This document shows positions 54,953 through 63,510 of a DNA stretch of 64,000 nt, piece after piece. The notes beneath the pieces are model-generated. The model was not told the origin of the DNA and did no database searches. It worked only from the letters and a program-made list of their open reading frames with translations. Position 1 is the stretch's first letter. Every line of letters starts with the position of its first letter. The DNA comes from Alphaproteobacteria bacterium. Lineage in GTDB: Bacteria > Pseudomonadota > Alphaproteobacteria > Rhizobiales > Xanthobacteraceae. The DNA lies in contig VBAH01000076.1 in assembly GCA_005884685.1 (NCBI GenBank), positions 1-64,000 of the forward strand. Reading direction: 5' to 3'. The translations under genes and the position numbers were made by a program.

Positions 54953-55319
54953 TGCCGGCGAACCCTTGCCCGCATCAATTCAACACATCAAATCGGGCAC
55001 ACTCCGCTCACTGGCTGTGACAACGGCCGCGCGCTCGGAAGCGCTGCCGGATGTGCCGACGGTTGGCGAATTCGCGCCGGGCTACGAGGCGAGCGGGTGG
55101 AACGGCCTCTGTGCGCCCAAACGCACGCCCGCCGAGGTCATCGAGACCCTCAATCGCGTGATCAATGCGGGCCTCGGCGATGCAAAGTTGGGAACGCGCT
55201 TGGCAGATCTCGGCGCTACAACGCTTTTGGGTTCGTCCGCAGACTTCGGCAATCTCATCAGCAGCGAAACTGAAAAATGGCGTAACGTGATCCGGGCAGC
55301 GAACATCACGCTTGGGTAG
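54953..55319 (+). pseudogene. C-terminal fragment of a TctC/Bug-type solute-binding protein
   Basis: About 120 residues remain of a normally ~320-residue periplasmic binding protein of tripartite tricarboxylate transporters. IQHIKSGTLRSLAVTTAARS, ALPDVPTVGEFAPGYEASGW and GLCAPKRTPAEVIETLNRVI are clear family wording, and the C-terminus is intact. The N-terminal two-thirds and signal peptide are missing: the upstream frame (from 54822) is antisense to the neighbouring remnant. The start given is where the similarity begins. Confidence 0.8.
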
Positions 55320-55463
55320 CGTCCAGCCCTACAGCCCGACAGGTCAGCGCGGGGCAGATGCTGATTCTCGCCTCGGATTGCGGGATGTCTGCATGCGCGG
55401 TGCGCTGTCGGATAGCGCATGCAGAGATGCGCACCCAATGCCGACGCAGGGATCAAAGATATA

Positions 55464-56324
55464 ATGAGACCTTCCGCCCGCCTTAAAGCCTTACTTGCCT
55501 CCCGTTCCGCGGCAATTTTACCCGGAACGCCGAATGCCCTGTTCGCGCGCGTCATCGCGGCGCATGGGTTCGAGGGCCTCTATGTGACCGGCGCCGGGGT
55601 CGCGAACATGAGCTTTGGCATGCCCGACATCGGACTCGTCACGTTGACGGAACTCACCGAACACGTCGCAGCCATTGCGGATGCAGTCGACATTCCGATT
55701 CTCGCGGATGCGGATACCGGGTTTGGCAACGCGCTGAACGTGGGACGAACCTTGAGAATGTTCGAACGCGCGGGCGCGGCAGGAATCCAGATCGAGGATC
55801 AGGTGTTTCCTAAAAAGTGCGGCCATTTCAGCGGCAAACAGGTGATTGCGTGCGGCGAGATGGTGCAGAAGATCAGGGCCGCCGTTGATGCCCGGACCGA
55901 CCAGCACGTGCAGATCGTCGCGCGCACCGACGCGCGGGCGATCGAGGGATTGGACGCGGCAATCGCTCGCGCGCAGGCTTATGCGGAGGCCGGCGCCGAT
56001 GTGACGTTCGTTGAGGCGCCTCTCAACGCAAGCGAGATGCGGCGCATCACGAGCGAGGTTGGAGTGCCACAGATCGCCAACATCGTGTTCGGCGGCCTAA
56101 CGCCGCTGCTGCCGCAAAGCGAACTCGCAACGCTTGAATTCGGCGCCGTGCTCTATGCCAATGCTGCGCTGCAGGCTGCGCTGAAATCCGTCGGCGACGT
56201 GATGGCGGCGCTGAAGCGCGATGGATCGCTCACGCAGGTTGCGGATCGGCTTGCCGGGTTCGAGGAACGCCAGCAGGCGGTCGACAAGGCGCGCTACGAC
56301 GACCTCGAGCAGCGGTATCGCTGA
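55464..56324 (+). CDS. Isocitrate lyase / PEP mutase superfamily enzyme
   Basis: A 286-aa TIM-barrel lyase. FARVIAAHGFEGLYVTGAGV, ILADADTGFGNALNVGRTLR (Mg-binding Asp), IQIEDQVFPKKCGHFSGKQV (the KKCGH catalytic loop with Cys) and IVARTDARAIEGLDAAIARA are present. The family includes 2-methylisocitrate lyase, oxaloacetate decarboxylase, dimethylmalate lyase and carboxyphosphonoenolpyruvate mutase; KKCGH favours a C-C lyase. ATG 55464 is chosen on family length. It is tail-to-tail with a paralogue at 56325 with no spacer. Confidence 0.88.
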   Translation: MRPSARLKALLASRSAAILPGTPNALFARVIAAHGFEGLYVTGAGVANMSFGMPDIGLVTLTELTEHVAAIADAVDIPILADADTGFGNALNVGRTLRMFERAGAAGIQIEDQVFPKKCGHFSGKQVIACGEMVQKIRAAVDARTDQHVQIVARTDARAIEGLDAAIARAQAYAEAGADVTFVEAPLNASEMRRITSEVGVPQIANIVFGGLTPLLPQSELATLEFGAVLYANAALQAALKSVGDVMAALKRDGSLTQVADRLAGFEERQQAVDKARYDDLEQRYR

Positions 56325-57188
56325 TCAAACTTCGGCAAACCGTCTCTCGAATTCCCACACTTCAGGGAATCCGGTCAGGTCGTGCAGCTGGGCCATCGTG
56401 TATGCGGGCACGGGCGAGTTCTCCGTCGAGCCGTGACTCTTCAGATATCCGTAGTTTGCCTCCAGCGCGGCACACACGACGGACATTCCGGCCGATGGGT
56501 AGATCGCGATGTTGAAGCCGAAAGCCTTCAATTTCTCAGCCGAGAGCACCGGCGATTTCCCGGTCGGCACCATATTGGCGAGCAGCCAGCAATCGACTTC
56601 ACCGCCGACTCGCCTGAACTCGTCCTCGCTCTCCGGCGCCTCAACAAATACGATATCGGCGCCGGCTTTGGCGTAGCTTTGGCCGCGCCGGATCGCTTCG
56701 TCCAACCCCAGCCCGGTGCGCGAGTCCGTCCGGGCGATGATCAGCGTGTCCGGGCCCGTGCGGGCATCGACCGCGACCTCGATCTTGCGGCACATATCGG
56801 CGGCGGAAATGACACGCCGGTTCGGCGTGTGGCCGCATTTCTTCGGCATCTCCTGATCCTCGATCTGGATCGCCTGCACGCCGGCGGCCTCGTATCCGCG
56901 CACGGTCTGGCGCACGTTGATCAGGCCGCCAAAGCCGGTGTCGGCATCGGCGATCAGCGGCAAGCTCGTGCCGTCCGCGATCGTGCGCGCGCGCTCCACC
57001 ATGTCGCGATAGGTGACGAGGCCGGCGTCGGCGACGCCGAGGTACGAGCCGGAAACGCCGTAGCCAGTCATGTACAGCGCGGGGAATCCGATGCGATCGG
57101 CGATGCGCGCGGAAAACATGTCGAAGACGCCGGGCGCAATGACGAATTGGCCGCTTTGCAGCACGGTCTTGAGCGATGGCTTGATCAT
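56325..57188 (-). CDS. Isocitrate lyase / PEP mutase superfamily enzyme, second copy
   Basis: A 287-aa protein of the same family (IADRIGFPALYMTGYGVSGS, LIADADTGFGGLINVRQTVR, IQIEDQEMPKKCGHTPNRRV, IIARTDSRTGLGLDEAIRRG). Its stop abuts the stop of the other copy. ATG 57188 has GAGGAC 6 nt upstream and lies 7 nt after the ABC permease gene, so it is the last gene of the importer operon. It probably breaks down the product of the imported compound. The two copies are clearly diverged, so not a recent duplication. Confidence 0.88.
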   Translation of the reverse strand: MIKPSLKTVLQSGQFVIAPGVFDMFSARIADRIGFPALYMTGYGVSGSYLGVADAGLVTYRDMVERARTIADGTSLPLIADADTGFGGLINVRQTVRGYEAAGVQAIQIEDQEMPKKCGHTPNRRVISAADMCRKIEVAVDARTGPDTLIIARTDSRTGLGLDEAIRRGQSYAKAGADIVFVEAPESEDEFRRVGGEVDCWLLANMVPTGKSPVLSAEKLKAFGFNIAIYPSAGMSVVCAALEANYGYLKSHGSTENSPVPAYTMAQLHDLTGFPEVWEFERRFAEV

Positions 57189-57195
57189 GCTGTCC

Positions 57196-57999
57196 TCATG
57201 AGGCAAGAGCGTGTCGGCGGAGGCGGCGATCGAGTGCAAGCAGTGCCGCGGATGCTGCCGTCGCCAGCACCACGAGCAGCAGCGCGAGCGCCATCACAGT
57301 GCCGGTATCGCCGGTTTCCATCGCCTTGACCAGCATGTAGCCGATGCCGCGCTGCGAGGCGAACATTTCGCCGATCAAAGTGCCCAGTAGCGTCAGCGCG
57401 AAGCCGACGCGGAACCCGGACACGATTTCCGGCACTGCTGCCGGAACGATAATGGTGCCGGCAGTCTGTGCTGCCGTCAGCCGCATCGCGCGCGCTGAGC
57501 GCAGATAAACGGCACAAATATTGCGCACAGCGTTCATGGTGAACAGGATCACCGGGATGATGCCGTGGATCACGCCGAACGCGATCTTGGCCGAGATGCC
57601 GAGCCCGAACAGCAGCAGAATGATGGGATAGAGCGTGATCTTGGGGATCGAATAGAGCGCGGTCAGCATCGGTTCGGCCACCTCGCCCGCGAGCCGGTGT
57701 GCCCCGAGCGCAAGGCCGATTGCCAAGCCCGCGACGAGCGAAATGACCAGCGCGGTCAGAGACGCGCGGGCCGTTTCCCAGGCGTGACGCGGAAAGTCTT
57801 CATCCGCCATGATGCCGGCGAGCTTGCTGACGGTCGCGACCGGCGAGGGCAGTGCTTCGTGCCCCAGCAGGATCGTGCCGACCTGCCACAGCGCCACCAG
57901 CCCGCCGATCATCAGCATCGTGTCGAGCGCCGGCGGCACCGCGCGGCGCTCGGCACGCTCGGCGGTGACGAGCGGATCAGCGTCCTGCGCGGCGCGCAT
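57196..57999 (-). CDS. ABC transporter permease (nitrate/sulfonate/pyrimidine-precursor type)
   Basis: A 267-aa integral membrane protein with about six spans (LMIGGLVALWQVGTILLG, VISLVAGLAIGLALGAHRLA). The EAA loop region reads LRSARAMRLTAAQTAGTIIV followed by PAAVPEIVSGFRVG, typical of SsuC/TauC/ThiX-type permeases. ATG 57999 overlaps the upstream permease gene by 23 bp. Confidence 0.9.
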   Translation of the reverse strand: MRAAQDADPLVTAERAERRAVPPALDTMLMIGGLVALWQVGTILLGHEALPSPVATVSKLAGIMADEDFPRHAWETARASLTALVISLVAGLAIGLALGAHRLAGEVAEPMLTALYSIPKITLYPIILLLFGLGISAKIAFGVIHGIIPVILFTMNAVRNICAVYLRSARAMRLTAAQTAGTIIVPAAVPEIVSGFRVGFALTLLGTLIGEMFASQRGIGYMLVKAMETGDTGTVMALALLLVVLATAASAALLALDRRLRRHALAS

Positions 58000-58729
58000 A
58001 GAGTTTGCGTTCCCATAGCGAGAGAAGCGTGTTGACGCTGCCGACCAGCACGAACAGCAGCACGATCAGCCCGTACATCATGCGATTGTCGAAGGAATTG
58101 TAGGCGAACGCGATGGCGTGCCCGATGCCGGCGCCGGAGACCACGAATTCTCCAGCAATCACGCCGATAAAGGAGTATGCGACCGCGAATTTCGCGCCGG
58201 TGAAGAACCACGGCGCCGCGGCGGGCAGCACGATGTGCAGGGCATATTGCGAGCGGGTGAGGCGCATCACCGCGGCGGTGCGCACGAAGGCGCGCGGAAT
58301 GCGGGCGAGTCCGTCGAGCGTGTTGATGATAACCGCGACGACCGCGAACAGGAAGCCGATTGCGACCAGCGGCCAGCGGTTGAGGCCGAACAGGACGATG
58401 AACAACGGATAGAATACGAAGGTGGGCACTGCGTAGTAGCTCGCGAGCAGCGGATCGAGGGCGCGGCGAAACCGAGTCGCCTTGTGCAGCATCAGGCCGG
58501 CGGCGGTACCAACGATCATCGACAGGATGAGCGACAGCACGACGTTCTGCAGCGTGAGCCAGATGTCGGCGCGCGTTTCATCCGCAGCGATCGCGTTCCA
58601 CGCGCCCTCGATCATCCTGCTCGGCGGAATGACCGCGTGACGGCTAACCAAACCATGGCGGCATGCCGCCTCGAGCAAGGCAAGCGCGCCGACAATCAGA
58701 GCCAGGCGGATCCATCCGGCGCGGGTCAT
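57977..58729 (-). CDS. ABC transporter permease, second subunit
   Basis: A 250-aa permease of the same family (YYAVPTFVFYPLFIVLFGLN, VMRLTRSQYALHIVLPAAAP, AVAYSFIGVIAGEFVVSGAG). Two different permeases with one ATPase suggest a heterodimeric channel. ATG 58729 overlaps the ATPase stop (ATGA). Confidence 0.9.
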   Translation of the reverse strand: MTRAGWIRLALIVGALALLEAACRHGLVSRHAVIPPSRMIEGAWNAIAADETRADIWLTLQNVVLSLILSMIVGTAAGLMLHKATRFRRALDPLLASYYAVPTFVFYPLFIVLFGLNRWPLVAIGFLFAVVAVIINTLDGLARIPRAFVRTAAVMRLTRSQYALHIVLPAAAPWFFTGAKFAVAYSFIGVIAGEFVVSGAGIGHAIAFAYNSFDNRMMYGLIVLLFVLVGSVNTLLSLWERKLYARRAGR

Positions 58730-59523
58730 GACGCCATCGCGAGAGCCTTGATCGACTGATCGCGCAACGCGGCCCACAGGCGACCGGTCACGACGCCGAA
58801 TCCCGCTTCCGCGGCGAGCCGGCTGTCGCGCTCGCGCGCCCATCCGGTCTCCACCAGATCGATGAACACGCCAGGGCGCGCCGACATCACGCCGATGCGG
58901 TCGGACAAGAGCGCCGCCTCGTCGAGCGAGTGGGTGATCAGCAGCACGGTCGCGCCGGTTTCGCGCCACAGCTTGAGAAGTTCGTCTCCCATCAGCAACC
59001 GGGTCTGCTGGTCGAGCGCGCCGAACGGCTCATCGAGAAGCAGGAGCCGGGGGCGCGTCACCAGCGTGCGGGCGATGCAGAGCCGCTGGCGCATGCCGCC
59101 GGAGAGCTGCGCCGGATAGGCTTGCGCAAACGAACTCAAGCCGGTGAAGGCGAGCGTGTGCCGTACGCGCTCGCGCACCTCCGCGTCCGGCACGCCGGCG
59201 CGACGCAGCGCAAAAGCGGCATTGTCGAAGACGGTGAGCCAGGGAAAGCTTGCATCCTCCTGGAACACGACGCCAATGCCGTCCGGCACCTCGCCGGTGA
59301 CCGGTTTTCCTTCGAACAGGATCGTGCCGGCGCTCTGCCTCGCCAAGCCGGCGATCACGTCGAGCAACGTGGACTTGCCGCAGCCGGAAGGCCCGACGAC
59401 GGAGAAGAATTCCCCCGGCTTGAGCGACAGATCGATCGGCCCGAGCGCATGCACCGCCGCGTGCCCCTCGGTGGCCGGATAGATGCGTGTCACGCCGGTG
59501 AGGCAAAGATGCTCGGCGCTCAT
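58726..59523 (-). CDS. ABC transporter ATP-binding protein (SsuB/TauB type)
   Basis: A 265-aa ATPase. Walker A GPSGCGKST, Q-loop VVFQEDASFPWLTVFDN, signature QLSGGMRQRL, Walker B LLLLDEPFGALD and the His switch LLITHSLDEA are all intact. ATG 59523 lies 15 nt after the binding-protein stop. Confidence 0.93.
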   Translation of the reverse strand: MSAEHLCLTGVTRIYPATEGHAAVHALGPIDLSLKPGEFFSVVGPSGCGKSTLLDVIAGLARQSAGTILFEGKPVTGEVPDGIGVVFQEDASFPWLTVFDNAAFALRRAGVPDAEVRERVRHTLAFTGLSSFAQAYPAQLSGGMRQRLCIARTLVTRPRLLLLDEPFGALDQQTRLLMGDELLKLWRETGATVLLITHSLDEAALLSDRIGVMSARPGVFIDLVETGWARERDSRLAAEAGFGVVTGRLWAALRDQSIKALAMAS

Positions 59524-59538
59524 GCCGGCCACGAGCAA

Positions 59539-60525
59539 TCAGGACTTCGGCTTGTTCTTCAGGACGTCGGGCAGGTAGCTGTCGTCCACGATCTTCGACC
59601 AGTCGAAGGGGCCGGGCTCGACGGCTTTGACGAGCTGAAGACCTTTCAGCATCGTGGTCATGCCTTCGTAGTCGAAATCGCCGGCACTCCAGTACACGCC
59701 GCCGCCTGAAAGCACATCCTGGATCGCGGTTTTGGCCTCGGCCTCGCTGATCTTGTATTCCTTCGCCATGATCTTCGCGGACTCATCGGGATTCGACTTG
59801 ATGAACTCAACGGCTCTGCGCCGCGCCTCGATGATCCCGCGGATGAGGGCCGGGTTCTTCTTCAGGAACTCGGTCTTGACCACGCCGACCGTTTGCATCA
59901 CGCGCGGCGCCCATTCGGGCGAGCGGAACACCAGGCGGAAATTGTCCTTCTCGCGCGCCCATACCGGTTGCGTCACGTAAGTCATGTCGACCGCGCCTTC
60001 GCGCAGCGCCGTCAAGCCCGAACCGACGCCGCCGATCGACTTGCGCTCGACCTTCCCGGTCAGGCCGTTCGCGTCGAGCATCATCGAGGTGATCATGTCG
60101 GTGACGGACTTAGGGCTCGAATAGCCGAGCTTCTTGCCCTTCAGGTCCTGCACCGTCTTGATGCTGCCGTCGTCCTTGCGCGTGATCCACACCTGATCGG
60201 ACACACTGGCGACGCCGGCGTGCACGATTGTCAGCTCAAGACCCTGTTGCGCGGCCGCGATGACGGCCGGCACCGCCACTTCGCCATAAGGCAGCTCGGA
60301 GGCGAGCACGTTGCGCACCGTTGTGCCGCCCCCGGCCGAGGTGAGAAATCCGGTGACGTCGAGCCCCGCCTCCTTGAAGTAACCCTTCTCCTTCGCGACC
60401 GCGTGCGGCACGCCGTACATGCCTGTGCCGAAATGCGTGACATTGAGTTCGACGGCGTCGGATGAAACGGGGTGAAACGCCACGAAGGCGGCCACTGCCG
60501 CGGCGGATGCAACGGACAAATGCAT
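59539..60525 (-). CDS. Periplasmic substrate-binding protein (SsuA/THI5/NMT1-like)
   Basis: A 328-aa protein. Signal peptide: LSVASAAAVAAFVAFHPVSS followed by DAVELN. YGVPHAVAKEKGYFKEAGLD, LKGKKLGYSSPKSVTDM and ALREGAVDMTYVTQPVWARE are family-typical. It is the first gene of the importer operon (binding protein, ATPase, two permeases, PEP-mutase-like enzyme). GGAGGCAAG lies before ATG 60525. The ligand cannot be read directly; a small anionic or heterocyclic compound is usual for this class. Confidence 0.9.
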   Translation of the reverse strand: MHLSVASAAAVAAFVAFHPVSSDAVELNVTHFGTGMYGVPHAVAKEKGYFKEAGLDVTGFLTSAGGGTTVRNVLASELPYGEVAVPAVIAAAQQGLELTIVHAGVASVSDQVWITRKDDGSIKTVQDLKGKKLGYSSPKSVTDMITSMMLDANGLTGKVERKSIGGVGSGLTALREGAVDMTYVTQPVWAREKDNFRLVFRSPEWAPRVMQTVGVVKTEFLKKNPALIRGIIEARRRAVEFIKSNPDESAKIMAKEYKISEAEAKTAIQDVLSGGGVYWSAGDFDYEGMTTMLKGLQLVKAVEPGPFDWSKIVDDSYLPDVLKNKPKS

Positions 60526-60705
60526 GAGCTTGCCTCCGGATTGTTGTCACGGCCTCTGTGGCCGGCGACTTTCGGGCGATGTTAGTGGAGAGACCCTTCG
60601 CGCGCCAGTGAACAAGGCTCAATCTCTTAGGCCAATGCCACATCGGCCCTTGCGTCTCAGATTGAAGCCGGCGCGCCGACGCGCTCCCGCCGGAGACACG
60701 CGCAA

Positions 60706-61143
60706 CTACGCCTCGATGCCGCTGCGCGTGAGCAGCCGCTCGGCGCTGTCGTTCCACACATCCATCTGCACGATCTTGCCGCCGCGCACGACGAAGCGGT
60801 CGACATAGCGATTGCCCTCGAACGGCGTGCCGTCCGGCCATTCGCCATAGAGCGTGCCGATATTGTACACGATCGTCTCGCCGCGCCCGGGCACGACGTC
60901 GGAACGCTCCATCGCCTTCTTCACCCACTTGTAGCGTCTGGCGTTGAACGCCGTGCTCTCGCGCGGATGCGAGAATTTGCGTCCTCCCGTGAACGTGAGT
61001 TTCAGCGGCTCGGCGATATAGCGTGCCGCAGTTTCCGGGTCCGGCACCATCGAGGCGACAAGGAATTTCTCGACGATCTCGGCCGCCGCGGCGGTCTCGT
61101 CGGAAGGAGCGATCACGTCAGCCTTCAGGGCGATTGCGGGCAT
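60706..61143 (-). CDS. NTF2/SnoaL-like protein
   Basis: A 145-aa cone-shaped-fold protein (AAAEIVEKFLVASMVPDPET, RYIAEPLKLTFTGG, YNIGTLYGEWPDGTPFEGNR, YVDRFVVRGGKIVQMDVWND). Members are small isomerases, cyclases or ligand binders. ATG 61143 with AAGGAG upstream. The 180-bp gap to the importer operon shows no clear promoter, so it may be the first gene of that transcript or separate. Confidence 0.82.
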   Translation of the reverse strand: MPAIALKADVIAPSDETAAAAEIVEKFLVASMVPDPETAARYIAEPLKLTFTGGRKFSHPRESTAFNARRYKWVKKAMERSDVVPGRGETIVYNIGTLYGEWPDGTPFEGNRYVDRFVVRGGKIVQMDVWNDSAERLLTRSGIEA

Positions 61144-61209
61144 CGTTGGCTCCTTGTTGTGCTGGCCGCCGACTCGGGCGCGACTTGCGCCAAACTCTCG
61201 CCCGGCCGG

Positions 61210-61240
61210 TTGCATTGGCGCACGTGAAAACTCGTATACA
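61210..61240 (+). promoter_or_regulatory. Weak housekeeping-type promoter candidate for the Liv operon
   Basis: TTGCAT (61210-61215) and TATACA (61235-61240) are separated by 19 bp, longer than the ideal 17, in the 251-bp gap before the binding-protein gene. Confidence 0.3.
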
Positions 61241-61394
61241 ATGGTGCCTGCGATTGGTTCAACTCGCGGCGGACTTGCCTATTTTCCAGTCAAATAGCTT
61301 GGCAAAGGACGATCTGCCATGGATTGCTGGCCAGCTCTTGCTGGCATGTCCCTTGCGAACCGAGACCTGGATTCACCCTCAACGAGGTAACGCT

Positions 61395-62579
61395 ATGCCT
61401 ACGCGAACCCGCATTCCACATGTCACGCGACGCCTGCTCCTCGCCGCGACGGCGGCGACCGTCTTTGCCGTTCCGGCGCTCGCGCAGGACACCCTGAAGC
61501 TCGGCCTGGTTGCCGCGATGTCCGGCCAGTCCGCGAAATCCGGGGAGGCGATCGTGCGCGGGCTCTCGATCGCAATCGACGAGATCAACGCCAAGGGCGG
61601 TTTGCTCGGCAAGAAGGTCGAGCTGCTGGTGCGCGACGACGAGAGCAATCCGGCGAAGGGCGCGGTCGCGGCACGCGAACTCGTGCAGCGCGAGAAGGTC
61701 GTGGCCCTGTTCGGCGGCCTCGATACGCCGGTTTCGATTGCGATCGTTCCGTTCGCCAACCAGAACAAGGTGCCGTTCATGGGCGTGTGGGCGGCCGGAA
61801 CCCCGATCACGCGTAATGGCGCAGCCGAGAACTACGCCTTCCGCGTCTCGGCGGTGGACGAGCTGGTCGACGTCGCGCTCGTCGAGTACGCGGTGAAGAA
61901 ATACGGCGCCAAGAACCCCGGTATGATCCTGATCAACAATCCATGGGGCGAATCGAACGAGAAGGGGCTGAAAGCGGCGCTCGAAGCCAGGAAGCTGCCC
62001 TATGCGGGCATCGAGAAGTTCGAGACCGGCGACGTCGACGTGGTGCCGCAGCTCAGCCGCCTGAAGCAGGCCGGAGCCGACGTGCTGTTCCTCGTCGCCA
62101 ACGTCGCGCCGTCCTCGCAGGTGGTCAAATCGCTCGACCGCATGAGCTGGGACGTTCCGATCGTGTCGCATTGGGGGCCCGCCGGCGGCCGGTTCAGCGA
62201 GCTCGCCGGCGCGAGCGCCGCCAAGGTCCATTTCATCCAGACCTTCAGCTTTTCCGGCAACGACAGCCCGAAGGCGAAGGCGCTGTTCGAGGCGCTCAGG
62301 AAGAAATATCCGGAGATCAAATCGTTCGCCGACGTGACGCCGGCGGTGGGCATCGCGAACGCCTACGACGGGATGCACCTGATTGCGCTCGCAATCGGCA
62401 AGGCCGGCTCGACCGAAGGCCCGAAGATCCGCGCGGCGTTGTATGAGATCGACAAGTATGAGGGGTTGATCAAGACTTACGCCAAGCCGTTCACGCCAAC
62501 CAACCACGACGCTTTGTCGGCTCAGGATTACATTTTCACCTACTTCAAGGGTGACGAGATCCTGCCGCTGACGCAGTAA
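61395..62579 (+). CDS. Branched-chain amino acid-type ABC substrate-binding protein (LivK-like)
   Basis: A 394-aa periplasmic protein. Basic n-region and hydrophobic core RRLLLAATAATVFAVPALAQ form the signal peptide. DTLKLGLVAAMSGQSAKSGE, AIDEINAKGGLLGKKVELLV, RDDESNPAKGAVAARELVQR and ALFGGLDTPVS are LivK-like (Peripla_BP_6). ATG 61395 follows GAGGT. It begins a Liv operon with LivH and LivM. The real ligand of such alphaproteobacterial systems is often an aromatic acid, urea or amide rather than leucine. Confidence 0.92.
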   Translation: MPTRTRIPHVTRRLLLAATAATVFAVPALAQDTLKLGLVAAMSGQSAKSGEAIVRGLSIAIDEINAKGGLLGKKVELLVRDDESNPAKGAVAARELVQREKVVALFGGLDTPVSIAIVPFANQNKVPFMGVWAAGTPITRNGAAENYAFRVSAVDELVDVALVEYAVKKYGAKNPGMILINNPWGESNEKGLKAALEARKLPYAGIEKFETGDVDVVPQLSRLKQAGADVLFLVANVAPSSQVVKSLDRMSWDVPIVSHWGPAGGRFSELAGASAAKVHFIQTFSFSGNDSPKAKALFEALRKKYPEIKSFADVTPAVGIANAYDGMHLIALAIGKAGSTEGPKIRAALYEIDKYEGLIKTYAKPFTPTNHDALSAQDYIFTYFKGDEILPLTQ

Positions 62580-62597
62580 TCCCGCCCTGCAAGCGAG

Positions 62598-62618
62598 CGG
62601 GCGCGGTCGCCGCGCCCG
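62598..62618 (+). terminator. Intra-operon hairpin between livK-like and livH-like genes
   Basis: Perfect 9-bp stem CGGGCGCGG / CCGCGCCCG with a 3-nt loop, 18 nt after the binding-protein stop, without a T-tract. Such hairpins usually protect the upstream mRNA or lower downstream expression, so the binding protein is made in excess. Confidence 0.5.
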
Positions 62619-62637
62619 CGCATGCTTTGGAAACGTC

Positions 62638-63510
62638 ATGCTGGTGGTCTCCGCGATCATTTCCGGACTTGGCCTCGGCAGCATGTACGGCCTGATCGCG
62701 CTCGGCTTCCACGTCACCTACGTGGTTTCCAACACCGTCAACTTCTCGCAGGGCTCCTCGATGATGCTCGGGGCCGTGCTGGGTTACGTGTTCGGGATAC
62801 GGCTCGGCTGGCCCATGCCGCTCGCGATCCTGATCGCGCTGATCCTGTGCGCGCTGTTCGGACTCGTGGTCGAGCGCACCCTGGTGCGCCCGTTCGCCGA
62901 GCGCGGATCGAACGCCTGGCTGATGGCGACGGTCGCCGGCGGCATCGTGCTCGACAACAGTGTGCTGTTCACCTTCGGCAAAGAGCCGCGTGGTTTTCCT
63001 TCCGTCCTGGCGACGAAGCCGATCGACCTGTTCGGCGCCGGGGTCTATCCGCTGCAACTCGTGATCCCACTCGCCGGCCTCGGCATCGCGGTCGCGCTCC
63101 ACCTCGCGCTGAACCGCACGCGCGTCGGCAAGGCGCTGCTCGCGGTGGTACAGAACAAGGATGCCGCGCAGCTGATGGGCATCAACGTGCGCCTCGCGGT
63201 CGCGAGTTCGTTCGCCCTTTCGACCGTGCTCGCCGGCCTCGCCGGTCTGCTGATCGCGCCACTCTACAGCGTGCACTCCGACATGGGCACGCTGTTCGGC
63301 ATCAAGGCGTTCGCGGTGGCGATCCTCGGCGGCATCACGTCGGCGTGGGGCGTGATGCTCGCCGGCCTCGTCTATGGGCTGCTGGAGGCGCTGGTCACGG
63401 CCTTCTTCGGCTCGACTTACACGCAGATCGTGGTGTTCTCGGTCGTGATCGTCGCGTTGACGCTGATGCCGAACGGGCTGCTCGGCCGCGCCGCCGTCAA
63501 CAAGGTATGA
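62638..63510 (+). CDS. Branched-chain amino acid ABC transporter permease (LivH-like)
   Basis: A 290-aa polytopic permease (GLGLGSMYGLIALGFHVTYV, FSQGSSMMLGAVLGYVFG, LLAVVQNKDAAQLMGINVRL, VAILGGITSAWGVMLAGLVY). The NKDAAxLMGI(N) cytoplasmic loop is the family's contact to the ATPase. ATG 62638 lies 58 nt after the binding-protein stop, past a hairpin. Confidence 0.93.
   Translation: MLVVSAIISGLGLGSMYGLIALGFHVTYVVSNTVNFSQGSSMMLGAVLGYVFGIRLGWPMPLAILIALILCALFGLVVERTLVRPFAERGSNAWLMATVAGGIVLDNSVLFTFGKEPRGFPSVLATKPIDLFGAGVYPLQLVIPLAGLGIAVALHLALNRTRVGKALLAVVQNKDAAQLMGINVRLAVASSFALSTVLAGLAGLLIAPLYSVHSDMGTLFGIKAFAVAILGGITSAWGVMLAGLVYGLLEALVTAFFGSTYTQIVVFSVVIVALTLMPNGLLGRAAVNKV

Noticed and set aside
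53768-55273. Plus-strand open frame of 501 codons
   Set aside because: Antisense to the frameshifted remnant and out of frame with the TctC fragment; low-complexity charged translation.
61290-62717. Minus-strand open frame of 475 codons
   Set aside because: Shadow of the LivK-like gene on the opposite strand.
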